DNA of 64,000 bases, taken from assembly GCF_024362695.1 (NCBI RefSeq), contig NC_065413.1:15101511-15165510 (forward strand), given 5' to 3'. The DNA is from Pectinophora gossypiella (lineage: Eukaryota > Arthropoda > Insecta > Lepidoptera > Gelechiidae). Shown here piece by piece: positions 12,901-22,000 of this stretch (the first letter of the stretch is position 1; the number at the start of each line of letters is the position of its first letter). Position numbers and translations under genes: made by a program. The notes beneath the pieces are model-generated. The model was not told the origin of the DNA, did not search any database, and saw only the letters and a program-made list of their open reading frames with translations.

Positions 12901-15900
12901 TATTTTTTTAAACCGCGTCAGCCAGACCTTCGCCATTTAATAGGGGCAGATCACCAGGTCACAGACAACCTATCTCCATAGAGAATTAGATAAATTGCAG
13001 TGGCCACCCTTGACCCCTGTCGCCCTTGGATGACCCCGAAGTCGATAATCTTCATCGATCAATCACTTAAGAAATCTTCTGAGAGAAGAAACAAAAAGTA
13101 TTACTGAAACCTTGCTAGCGTCTCTTTAGTTGCGTCATTCACGATGCACGAACGAAGAAAAGGTGCAATTCATCTGAAAAGCAATATTGCAATTTGACAT
13201 TTGCTCATATAACAGTAACTGCGTAATGTCAACAAATGTCGAAAAGCAATACTACTTTTTTCGATGTGGCCATTTTAACCCCCCTGGTATACATACTGGT
13301 AGAGGCTCATCTCGTTGTGCAGCACCAGGTCTGACTGCTGCAGCAACTGTAGCAGCGTATCTCCCTCTAGAGACTCCAGCTCCATGTCTGGCCACAGCCA
13401 CTCTAGGTTCCACTTCACGAAGTTTTGGCAATCCTGCACAGGAGATACACCTACATAATCGGCTTATGTGAAAACCACGGAAGCGCCTTTTTGAAAAGTC
13501 ACGCACAGTAGTTTCAATCCTGGTTAAAGCGGATTGAAATGCAAGTGTTGACTGTTGTGTTAAGGTTTTGTTGAAGAAAATCGCATCAGAATGTGGTGAC
13601 ATCACTATAAGGCGACGATACAGTATACAAGGTGTTAGTCCGTAAAACGTTTATTGTTACCTTTACATGTGTCTTTATTTAGTAATCAATATTTCATAAT
13701 TTATCTTTGACCTAGGAAACTACTCAATTTTCAAGGTCATATCTTACCTTAGCAACGTCGTCGTGTCCACAAGCCATGGTGTATTGCATCCAGGCTATGA
13801 GCTGCCCCAACTTAGCGGCCTGTGCGATGTGCTGCGACATGTAGCTGAGACACAGCGCGACCAAGTCCTGTGAAAAAAATACCATAATCCTTTATAACCT
13901 TTTACTGATTTTTACTCTTGCTGATTAACTGCCTGATAACTTATCTGCCAAATAAGTGTGTGGTAGCAATTCATACCACTATAGCAACCGGATCGGCTCC
14001 GGATAGGTTTTCAGACTATCATTTCATATACTATAAATAGTAAAGGACCAAAGAATGCGCCCTGGGGAACACCCATTTAAATTAGGCCTTTTGGAGTTCA
14101 TAATGCTATGTTATTAATTCCATAATAATATTAGTTTAAATAAAAAGTCTCCATAATTTCACTAATTAAATGCTTTGGTTAAAACAACAACTCCTCTATG
14201 GCATATTTTGCCCTCATCCAAGGGTAATATTATGCAAAGCATCATGCAGGTTCGAGTGGCACAATAAACATTGATGAAATTTTTCAAGTTGTGCAATAGC
14301 ATACTTAACATTAAATTATTTGCACACAATTTATTTTAGGTACAAAAGTTACTTACCTTAACATTATATTTATCTGCTAAAGATAATACTGGCAACACAG
14401 TCTGGTGCGATATCCGGATCTGACCAGTGTAGAAATACCTTAAAATAAAACAAGTACATAAGAGTTTTCCCATTGATTGAGAGGAGGACTGAGCCTAACA
14501 GTGGAGTTCATACATATAGGATGTTTATATTTATGTTAAAAAAGTCTATCTAGCTAAATTACTTTGGTTGTCGTTATAAGCGTTAAACTGTGTACTTACA
14601 TTTATATTTTGTTAAAATTGTTCATAAAAAATGTGTTTATTTTTATAGTTTATAATTTATATAGTTTAGTATTTAGGTATATAGGTTTTATGTTGGTGTT
14701 GAGTGTTGATATTGTACTGTATTCATGTGTTATGTCTGATTGTTGAAATTTAGTTCTGTGTAATAAAGTATATTTGATTTGATTTACTTGAGAAAATGTG
14801 GGAAGACAGATACAGCAGTGGAAGTCTCCTGAAGGACGATGCGGCTCTCCCGCCACTCGCTCCACTCACGGTTCATCAACATCACCTGCAAATTAACATA
14901 GGAAAATATGTTTCTGCTCTTGCAGCACAATTTTCACCAATAACGTTTATCTACAGTAGATTTATTCAGTCAGTCTACTGGTTGAAGCCCTTCACATAAT
15001 TCGCGCGCTGCCGTGCGTACCCTGCAGGTATAGTTATATGCAAAAAGTAGGTAAGAGTTAGGCAATATGAGGTAGTTAATATCATCAATATGAGGTAGTT
15101 ATATATAAATAAATTATGAAATGTAATGATTCAAATGACATTGAAACCAGTATGAAAATTATAGTTAAAAGTTTAGGAATACTTACTAAATAGAAATAAT
15201 TTATTTTCAAAACATCATTAAATAGTTTTTAAGAGTTTGTAACTAACTGAGTGAGCTTGAGTCACCCAAATAAATGCACTCTCTTATATTTTTAAACCGA
15301 ATAGTTCTACAATTGAATTTATATCTTCGTAAACAAGCCATCATCATCATACCTGGAAAACTTCACTGCTCGCACACAGAATGAGACGGTGTGCCGGGTA
15401 CCCCACCCCTCCCACTTCTAGGGTGAGGTCGCTCATCAGCTGCTCCGCATATAGGGTGGCTATTTTATTCAGCACACTCTTTGAGTTGTCCACCTAAAAA
15501 ATTAAATACTATCAGTCACTACATTATGTCTATATTAAATTCAATGTAATGAATCTAGGGATTCAAAAAATGTAATGAAATGAATCTGGTGATCTGAAAA
15601 GTTTAACTTAAATGACTATTCATCTGCAAAATATTTCATCCTCGGATGAAACTTCACCCTCTTCAAAATGTTGGAGTTGTATATCCATTCAGAATACATT
15701 CATCAACATCATCAGCCCATTGCAGGCCACTGTTGGACATAGGCCTGTCCCAAGGCCACAAAAATATATTAGGTAGGTATATATTTATAAGAAAGGCAGA
15801 CATGCAAATGGGCAAGTCTTTAAGGTCAAAACATGGTATGGTACAAGGCCATAAGTCTAGTAACCTGTTATTATACTGAAGACTAAATAATATGTACATA

Positions 15901-16250
15901 TAAAATTACGACTAAACTGCAATGCTATCTCACTGCATAGATAAAATATTATATCAGCCAACACATAAGTAACTGGGTTTTAATGGCATTTTAAAATAAT
16001 GAGACGAATAACTATAATAAATAATGAATATAACAAATAAGGCAAATTATTTATATAAAAAACGGTTCATCCAAAATACGTAAATATTAAAGATTTTCCA
16101 AACCCTTCCGTGTTCCTATGGCAAGCCGCCAAAAATAAATACAGGTAAGAATGTTAGAAGACAAACCTCAAGATCTTCGTTTTTAGCCTCGCCCTCGGTT
16201 TTCTCCGTCCCCGAGGTGGACACCGGACGGTCTACCGTCAGGAAATCCAT
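3960..16250 (-). CDS. BTBD17: BTB-BACK domain protein, BTBD17-like (multi-exon)
   Basis: Spliced minus-strand gene. Exons in order: 16250-16167, 15493-15353, 14885-14788, 14438-14357, 13867-13748, 13433-13297, 12771-12655, 9482-9370, 8521-8244, 7027-6911, a doubtful 5390-5280, and 4028-3960 ending in TGA. All junctions are GT-AG, and phases agree through the tenth exon. The product is about 451 residues without the doubtful exon or 488 with it. Exons 2-4 encode a BTB/POZ fold (SDLTLEVGG, PAHRLILCASSEVF, then FYTGQI). Exons 5-7 look like a BACK helical region. Exon 9 carries the C-terminal block with GVWFRKSLLIVWGG, which I associate with BTBD17. No signal peptide is visible, unlike what I recall of vertebrate BTBD17. 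BTB-BACK proteins are often Cullin-3 substrate adaptors, but the role of this one is unknown. The introns are full of MITEs and SINEs. The BTB-BACK call is firm; the BTBD17 name is likely. Confidence 0.8.
4115..4575. mobile_element. Palindromic MITE (family F) in the last BTBD17 intron
   Basis: Inverted arms contain ACGTCAAAACG near the left end and CGTTTTGACGT-like text near the right, with GTGACGTCAT and TATCACG/ACAT motifs. The middle is ATAATTTATC... text. Related copies or halves: 11270-11400, 13640-13740, 21950-22130, 24290-24830 and 40600-40740. Confidence 0.55.
4703..5012. repeat. Minisatellite, ~35-bp unit, about eight copies
   Basis: A degenerate tandem array with the unit AACTCAGACACCGCGTGTCG plus ACAAACTCTAGTTAG. 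Units alternate between CACCGCGTGTCG and TACCGCATGTCG versions. It lies between the last exon and exon 5280-5390 of the BTBD17-like gene. Confidence 0.85.
5499..5862 (+). mobile_element. Short retroposon (family D) with target duplication
   Basis: A 364-bp element starting TTTTTGGCGGGAAACGGGAA and ending with an A-rich tail after CCCCTTCGGGGAAAACC. AGATAGCTTCA flanks it on both sides (5488-5498 and 5863-5873), showing target-primed insertion. Other copies, all reverse: 11405-11890 (broken), 43227-43629 and 63490-63867. No coding capacity, so SINE-like, but no pol III boxes were recognised. Confidence 0.75.
6008..6163. mobile_element. Palindromic MITE (family G)
   Basis: Ends GGGGTTAAAATGGCCACAT and its inverse enclose arms AGCAATTCATCTAAGAAAGC and GCTTTCTTAGATGAATTGCT. 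Related copies: 12385-12537, 13164-13284 and 47148-47268. It could form a nearly full-length hairpin. Confidence 0.75.
6370..6616 (+). mobile_element. tRNA-derived SINE (family T)
   Basis: The head has box-A-like GTGGTCCAGTGGTTGAGCG and box-B GGTTCGAATCC, followed by a body ending in AACCCTGACACCAGGGTTGA and CCCACACGATAGAAG. This copy lacks an internal block containing the CGTGCTTCGGAAGGCACG core found in others. Family members: 23208-23494 (minus), 45527-45815 (minus), 50870-51075, 56010-56300 and 59360-59505 (minus). The head does not pair as a functional tRNA gene. Confidence 0.8.
7106..7505. mobile_element. Family E MITE split by a SINE
   Basis: The left part (7106-7137) and right part (7444-7505) are a single family E element interrupted by the composite SINE at 7138-7443. 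The target AACGAAAACTT is duplicated at 7127-7137 and 7444-7454. The far arm is truncated. Confidence 0.75.
7138..7443 (+). mobile_element. Composite tRNA/5S-rRNA SINE, copy 1
   Basis: The head GGTGGCGCAGCGGTAAACG is tRNA box-A-like. It is followed by TTGAAGTTAAGCAACTTTCG and GGATGGGTGACC, which match the internal promoter part of 5S rRNA. The body has a CGTGCTTCGGAAGGCACG core, CGCACTGGGCCCGCGTG and CCCCAGCAGTGGGGACG, and the 3' tail is (GAT)n. The 11-bp target duplication is AACGAAAACTT. It lies in a BTBD17 intron. Confidence 0.85.
7700..7835 (+). repeat. LINE 3' tail fragment
   Basis: The text GGTTGTCTGGAAGAAATCGC, AAGGCCGCCATTTGCC and a final AATAAAGTGTATTTGTATTG repeat match 20160-20290 and partly 59255-59345. 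The tail of short repeats after AATAAA is typical of non-LTR elements with microsatellite 3' ends. Confidence 0.6.
7965..8128. repeat. Dispersed repeat fragment (CACTGCTGGGCA type)
   Basis: The text TATACGTCCCACTGCTGGGC and GGGGGTATGGAGCATATTCC recurs inverted at about 51330-51465, and in part at 39235-39280. Probably a LINE 3'-end remnant. Confidence 0.5.
8843..8870. repeat. (GT)n microsatellite
   Basis: An uninterrupted GT dinucleotide run of about 28 bp in the intron between BTBD17 exons 8 and 9. Confidence 0.95.
9118..9215. mobile_element. Family E MITE, half copy
   Basis: One arm only, reading ACAGGGTATCAGTAACATCG then the GATTCAGACCATGATTCTGA arm to TTTTCCGTCGC. The opposite arm is absent. 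It follows a LINE tail ending in (TTTCA)n at about 9085-9112. Confidence 0.65.
10211..10275 (+). repeat. tRNA-like SINE head or tRNA pseudogene
   Basis: ATGGCGCATTTGGTAAAGCA resembles box A and CACGGTTCAAACCCC box B at tRNA spacing. I could not pair an acceptor stem, so it is not a functional tRNA. The rest of the 9.5-12.4 kb intron is AT-rich, with remnants of families D and F. Confidence 0.45.
11405..11890 (-). mobile_element. Family D retroposon, reverse, with an adjacent partial copy
   Basis: The complement of the 5499-5862 element is readable from about 11405 (CCAAAGGGCAAGGCAAAGGG) to 11745 (CCCGTTCCCACCAAAAAG). A second short piece of its 3' end lies at about 11835-11892. Confidence 0.6.
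12385..12537. mobile_element. Family G MITE
   Basis: Arms AAAAAGCCACATCGAAGC...AAAGCAATATTGC and their inverse (GCAATATTG..., GATGAATCGCTTTGATGTGG) form a long palindrome. It ends about 118 bp from exon 12655-12771 of the BTBD17-like gene. Confidence 0.7.
13164..13284. mobile_element. Family G MITE next to a BTBD17 splice donor
   Basis: GCAATTCATCTGAAAAGCAA begins it and GATGTGGCCATTTTAACCCC ends it. The right end is only about ten bases from the exon 6 donor (GT at 13296-13295, minus strand). Confidence 0.7.
14500..14785 (+). repeat. Possible LINE 3' end abutting BTBD17 exon 3 donor
   Basis: AT-rich text ends GTAATAAAGTATATTTGATT GATTT, like the LINE tails at 7795 and 20270. The final base lies two nucleotides beyond the exon 3 donor (GT at 14787-14786, minus). 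Confidence 0.5.
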
Positions 16251-16829
16251 TTCACACGCGTTGAAACTTCTTTACCATTTGAAATGAAAGAAAATACGCT
16301 TGAAACTATGAAAATAAATAAAACGAGATCAGCAAAATGACTTCTAAACTTCACTATCAGCCAGCCAATGAATGAAGAAATGAACGATCAAATTGGGTCA
16401 AATCAACTTCGTCCTGTCAGATCATTGATATGGATCAGTGAGAGAACTGAGTGATACAATACAATCAATCAGACGTACGTAAGGATGACTGTGACTGAGT
16501 GACCAGATGAGCACACAGTCATTTTTTTTCTGTTATGAAGTATTTTCATACGATAGTGACAACTAATTTCCGTTAATTTTATATCCATGTTTCCCTAACT
16601 TTGGTGATTGGCTAAATGCGAAGGCGAAGTCATCAAGAAGTCATTCAAGAAAAAAAAAGATAGTGACAGTTCTTGTCAGAAAGTTGTCAAAGTTGATTAG
16701 TAAAAAAATAAATAGTAACATAGGTACAATACAAATGATAACGTTGATTGTACGCGATTTATGCTATAAGAATACATTTAAATTATCAAATTCGTGAGAA
16801 TAGCTTAGTGGTTATGTAACAAAGTCACT
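16251..16829. promoter_or_regulatory. Divergent intergenic region between BTBD17-like and PRKCSH-like genes
   Basis: The start codons of the two flanking genes face away from each other across 579 bp, so this interval must hold both 5' UTRs and probably both promoters. It is AT-rich, and I recognise none of the repeat families seen elsewhere in the window here. No TATA box or initiator could be assigned confidently. Confidence 0.4.
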
Positions 16830-17375
16830 ATGAACACAAATAATGTCGTCTGGAAGAGGAAAAACCTCATGTTATTATCAATTTGTATGTTCACCTGTTT
16901 TATCCTGTATCAGCTGTATTTCTTCTTCAAAATCACATCGGAGACCGGCAATAATAATTACATCTACATACGTTCTGATGCGGACAAGTTTATAAGCGAA
17001 CAAGGGTCAATAAAAGGTGTGTTAAGTAAGAATATGGTGAAATACAGACCGGATTTCAAGAATGAATTCAAATGTTTGAATTCTGAACAACATATTCCTT
17101 TTGATTGGGTGAATGATGACTTCTGTGATTGTGCTGACGGGACCGACGAACCGAGTACGAACGCTTGTCCAAGAGGAATATTCTACTGTGATACACAGTA
17201 CCAGAAAAAGCCCGTAGCCCTTCTTACTGTGCCTTCTGGAAAAGTTAATGATGGCATTTGTGATTGCTGTGATGGGTCTGATGAGTGGCTACATGAATCT
17301 GATAAGAAATTGTTATCCCAGCTATATGAGAAGAACTATAGATATTATGTTGCAACATGTCCAAATGTTTGTTAG
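16830..17375 (+). CDS. Short membrane-anchored glucosidase II beta (PRKCSH)-like protein
   Basis: Uninterrupted 181-residue ORF with ATG at 16830 and TAG at 17373. Residues about 14-33 form one hydrophobic segment preceded by basic residues (WKRKN), which predicts a type II signal-anchor with the rest in the ER lumen. Residues about 70-150 resemble the N-terminal PRKCSH domain of the glucosidase II beta subunit, with two Cys/Asp-rich LDL-receptor-A-like calcium modules: WVNDDFCDCADGTDEP and VNDGICDCCDGSDEW. The ORF stops just after this domain. It lacks the coiled coil, the mannose-6-phosphate receptor homology domain and the KDEL-type tail of true glucosidase II beta. It may be a separate short paralogue that binds the alpha subunit or another lumenal partner; that role is inferred. 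It is head-to-head with the BTB gene, 579 bp apart. The coding call is strong because cysteine spacing is preserved throughout. Confidence 0.85.
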   Translation: MNTNNVVWKRKNLMLLSICMFTCFILYQLYFFFKITSETGNNNYIYIRSDADKFISEQGSIKGVLSKNMVKYRPDFKNEFKCLNSEQHIPFDWVNDDFCDCADGTDEPSTNACPRGIFYCDTQYQKKPVALLTVPSGKVNDGICDCCDGSDEWLHESDKKLLSQLYEKNYRYYVATCPNVC

Positions 17376-19093
17376 TTATGAGACTACTGTAGGGTTTTTT
17401 AATTGCACTTTCAAAACTATGTTTTTTTCACATACATTGCTGTTCACATATCCTGTATAAAGACGATATTTTATTTAGCAATACTTACTTTTGTTCTTCA
17501 GTAAATAATTAAAAAGAGTAGCTTAAATGTTAAGTTACAATTTATGTTAAGTTTCCTTACTTAGTGCATACTTTTTATTTTATTATGAATTTAAATTAAT
17601 TAGGACTGCAATTCTCCATTTTTGATTTACTTTCCATTTCAAAAAGATAGGTAAAGGTTCATAAATGAATTTATTACAAAAGATATGCTGTCATATAATT
17701 TATATTATTGTATTTAATATTAGTTCAGGTGTTTACATGAATATTTATTCAGTTAAATACATTTGTATAATAACATTCCAGTGCAGTTGGTACATTTTTA
17801 ATTTTAATGCAAGATAAATTGGACTTTCAAATCTCCTATGTAAATAGTAAGTTATATTATTAAATCCCAACATGTGAAAATTACTTCATTGTTAAATATT
17901 TGAAAGACTGATTAATATCAATACAGTAGGTATCAAATTAATAAAATTGTTGTGACTATTTTGGTCTTTAAATTATTAACTTTACTACTTAATATTTTTT
18001 GGTGATATGGCTCCCCGCCTATTACATTGGTCTAACAGAAAGCTCGGCGAGGTGTGGGTACTTGAATCTTGCAATAGGTACCTCTGACTACCCCAATTGG
18101 GGTATAGTCATGAGCTCATGTTATTTTTTTTTTTTTTCATACTCTTTCATCATACTTCTCAGCCGTATGGCACACGAAAAGTTCAATTCATGGGCTTTGG
18201 TTACGATTGCGAACATGATTATCGGAATTCAAAGGTGTATAAAGTCTGTGCGTTTAGTGGACCACGAACAGAATACGTGTTTGTTATTCAATAGTCGAAA
18301 GTTGTGAGTATTATTACACGTAACAAATGCCGTGCAATCAACTGTTACATTACAAATTGCTACAAAACAATAAATTAGTCCCGATCGTTTATTTGTAAAC
18401 GATATAAACAGCGTGTTATTATTCATTACTTTCATTATCTACCATAATAAAATATTTAAATAATCCGCCCAGCGGCGGCGGTGGCCAGTTACGTACTTAA
18501 ATAAAAAAAACTTCGCTCTCGTATTTTAAAGACCTTACTAACGTATTTTTAGTCTAAATAAAATTACACAATTCACTAAATTCACAAATTTAATTTAAAG
18601 CGATTATTTGGATATTTTATAACAAATATCACAATCGATCGACATTATGATTAATTCAAGAAGTAAATGTGTATGCAACTTTATCGATAGTAACTATTAT
18701 TTTGTCACAGCTACAGCCAAATATACGTATCACGTTACGTACTAGTGTATTCACTACTTCTTTCCGACTTGAAAAAAGTCAATATGATAGAAAGGGACAA
18801 ACAGATTATCATGTCTAGAAAATTCCTTCGTTCAATTTCATTCATTCCTTTGATTTGAAATCAAATGTCATGCATGCTTGTACGTCTGTCACACAGCTAG
18901 ACTAGTAAGGTCTGTCTGTCATTCGTTTGCTTGCTTCGCATCGTGCGTGATTACTGATTTGTGAATCCAATAGGAACCGGCGGCGCGGCGCGAGCATACG
19001 AGTTTGAGAATTTGCAAAACGTGTTCTGCGCGAGTAAGAGCCACGAGCTGTGTTAGTTTCTTTTAAGGAACTTAGAAAAGGAAAGCAGTGAAA
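17376..19093. other. Intergenic region upstream of FKBP59
   Basis: No gene is visible. The first part is AT-rich and includes AATAAA at about 17938, a possible poly(A) signal for the PRKCSH-like gene. At about 18000-18120 lies a fragment of a dispersed repeat (key text: agctcggcgaggtgtgggta) seen also at 1490-1605, 22145-22240 (reverse), 38058-38115, 57609-57690 and 57960-58045. The last 250 bp become less AT-rich and should contain the FKBP59 promoter and 5' UTR. Confidence 0.5.
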
Positions 19094-22000
19094 ATGACCG
19101 TGGACGAAGGAGTAGATATCACGAAGACGCAAGACCGTGGGGTGTTGAAGAGGATTATCAAAGAAGGCACCGGGACTGACACGCCGAATCCAGGGTGCCA
19201 AGTGACGGTGCACTACACAGGGACATTGCTGGATGGATCCAAATTTGACTCCAGCAGAGATAGAAACGATCCATTTGAATTTAACCTCGGGAAAGGTAGG
19301 TATTTGCAAAAGTCCTTGATTTTAATTTGCCCTTTTCGACTCATGAACACATTTATAGTAATATAATCGTTTTGCCAGCTTAGTGTTCAAATTATAACAT
19401 AAGTGTTTCTTATTTACGAGAGAACATTATTTTGCTAATATTTATTTTTAAAGATATCATAAACAGTGTATTTATAGCCTATGGGTACTTTAAAAATGTT
19501 GGATCAATACCTATTGAACTAACACTTCATTTATTAATAATATTAAGTACCTTCTTTTTACCCTCTTTTTAGAGCAGTTGGATATTTTTTTACACCCCTT
19601 CATCACTTTCCACAGTCTAGTTAGAAAAGTTTCTGTCTTATTACAAAAATAATTTCTAAGCGCATGGTAGTGTGTAGGACAAAGTCTAGAAAATATAGAA
19701 TCTTTTCAAATTGTTCTTTTTACTATGGATGGCCTTATCTGCCTACGGGTTAAGTAGTTCTCTTCATAGGTACATAAGTTTTAGGCCTTTTTACTGCTAG
19801 GGTTGTTCCCAGAGTGGGGATATTCCCGGGAGCGGCACAACACTGGTTACACAAGCATTGTCCAAAATTAATGAAACAAAGAAGTATCAAAGGTTAAAGA
19901 TCAACATATTCAAGGAGCCACAGTGCCAATAAAATATAATGCGCATGGTAATCTAATCAGTTTGAAAAGTACAAACACATAAACTCACGCCTATTTCCCA
20001 CCAGTGTGAGCAGAGACTGTGGAATTCCACTTGCTACATTTTTCCATTTGCATTTGAAAAAAAGTTAAGAGTTTAAGTTGGAACTAAATGTAAATGAAAT
20101 GTGATTCACTGTTCAAAATTGAATTAAAAAGAAATAAAAATTGACCTCAAACATAGAATAAAGAATAATGGCTTGCCTTATGGTTGTCTGGAAGAAATCG
20201 GTTTGAGCAATGAGGCTGCCATTTACCATGCCTAGTTAAGTCTCGTTTGTAAATATTTTATTTTGGTATAATAAAGTATATTTGTACTATGTAATAATAC
20301 ATATAGAATGTAATATGTATAGAAATATATGTAATATGTATCAGACTGGTAACTCTCTATCCCGCACCAATTCGTTATGGGGTGCCGAACTCACACTTCT
20401 GGGTCTTACTATAGTCTTGAACTGCCAAGGAATAAAGGGGAGAGTGCTTCGACTGTGTCTCTCTCGCACTTACGAGTTAGGTAGCACACAGGAAGAATAA
20501 GATTTTTTAAGTATTTTGGGTGTGGCTTAATCAAAAATCTATAATTTATCTTTATATTTATTTATTTATATCAGACTATGTCCGTAGTTTGTTAGTAAAG
20601 CTTATAATTATTTAATATTTATTTATTTTCATTATGTGCCAAAATAACACCAAAACCAGTACCAAAACTTATACATAAAATCAATAATGTTCAAATTAAA
20701 AAATATACAAAATAAATACTTTTAAAAACTAAACACAATAACATTAAATTTATCAATTAAATTTATTAATTACACAGGATCATTTTATATATTTAATATC
20801 AGTAGGTTATGAAATAATTAATTTTCAACCTTACTACAAAGTCATACAATTAAATAATATAATTCATAGCGGTTTGTTGCAGAAATTCCTTATCATTTAG
20901 TGTAAATAATATGCTAATTTTAAAAAGTTATGTTGCCAATTTCTATCTGTTTACCCCTAAAATTTATCAAAACTTTCTCCCCATTTCTGAAGTTTCTGTT
21001 GATTGGGACCATAACAACTAGGGCCCGCGGTCCTAATCCCTGGATCTATTTAATTTTATTGTTTCATTTTGGCGAAAAAAATCTATTGTTCAAAACAAAT
21101 ACAGTGTAGTAGAATAAAAAAAGTATTTAAAATAGTATTAAATAATAAGATTCTTTCCTTAAAAACATTATTTTATTTTTACAGCCAACCAACTATGTAT
21201 TAAAACACTGACATATTTCGCATACATATCTGACGACAACTGTAAAATTTACGCCATGAGGTTTGCGGTCCCAATCGCCGTCGATTGGTTGTTGCGTCAG
21301 CAATCCCAAGTTCTTGTGGTTCCAAACGGCCAAATCTTTTTTTTCCAATAATCCTGTAATTATAACATTTATTGATCTTTTAACAACTTTTTTATACTTT
21401 TTTTGTTCAGGGTCAGTGATAAGAGCATGGGACATTGGCGTGGCCACCATGAAGAAGGGTGAGGTGTGCGTGCTCACTTGCGCACCCGAGTACGCTTACG
21501 GAGCCACCGGCAGCCCCCCTAAGATACCATCCAACGCCACACTGCAGTTTGAGGTATGTCATACACCTAAAAGTTATACCTACACCTTTTTTTTTTTTTT
21601 TTTTTACCTTTGCACTTTTATCATGTTACAAGAAAGTAAGGGATCATAATCTTCTTATGTTTATAGTATTATGTTACCACTTTGTTTATTTATCTATCTT
21701 GATTTAAAACGCGACGAGCTGAAGGCCCGACCATCTGCGGCCATAACATATAATTACCTATATCGGAGGTGTCCTGACGTGCAGTGAATTTGGCCGTACA
21801 TTCACTGCTAAAATCGGTTACGTCAGCCATATAAGAGCGCATCTTAGGCGTTCCTAGATTGGAGACTCGTCGCCATGGCCGATTACGGCTGGAAAGGATA
21901 TATATTTACTACTCGTCAAAACACGAAATTACTGTGGAATGTAAGCACATTGGGACGTCATGGAAAAATGTGATAAAATGTCGAACTTATTATTACATTT

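Noticed and set aside
13187..13605. ORFs on both strands over 13187-13605
   Set aside because: They are shadows of the BTBD17 exon at 13297-13433 plus the adjoining MITE.
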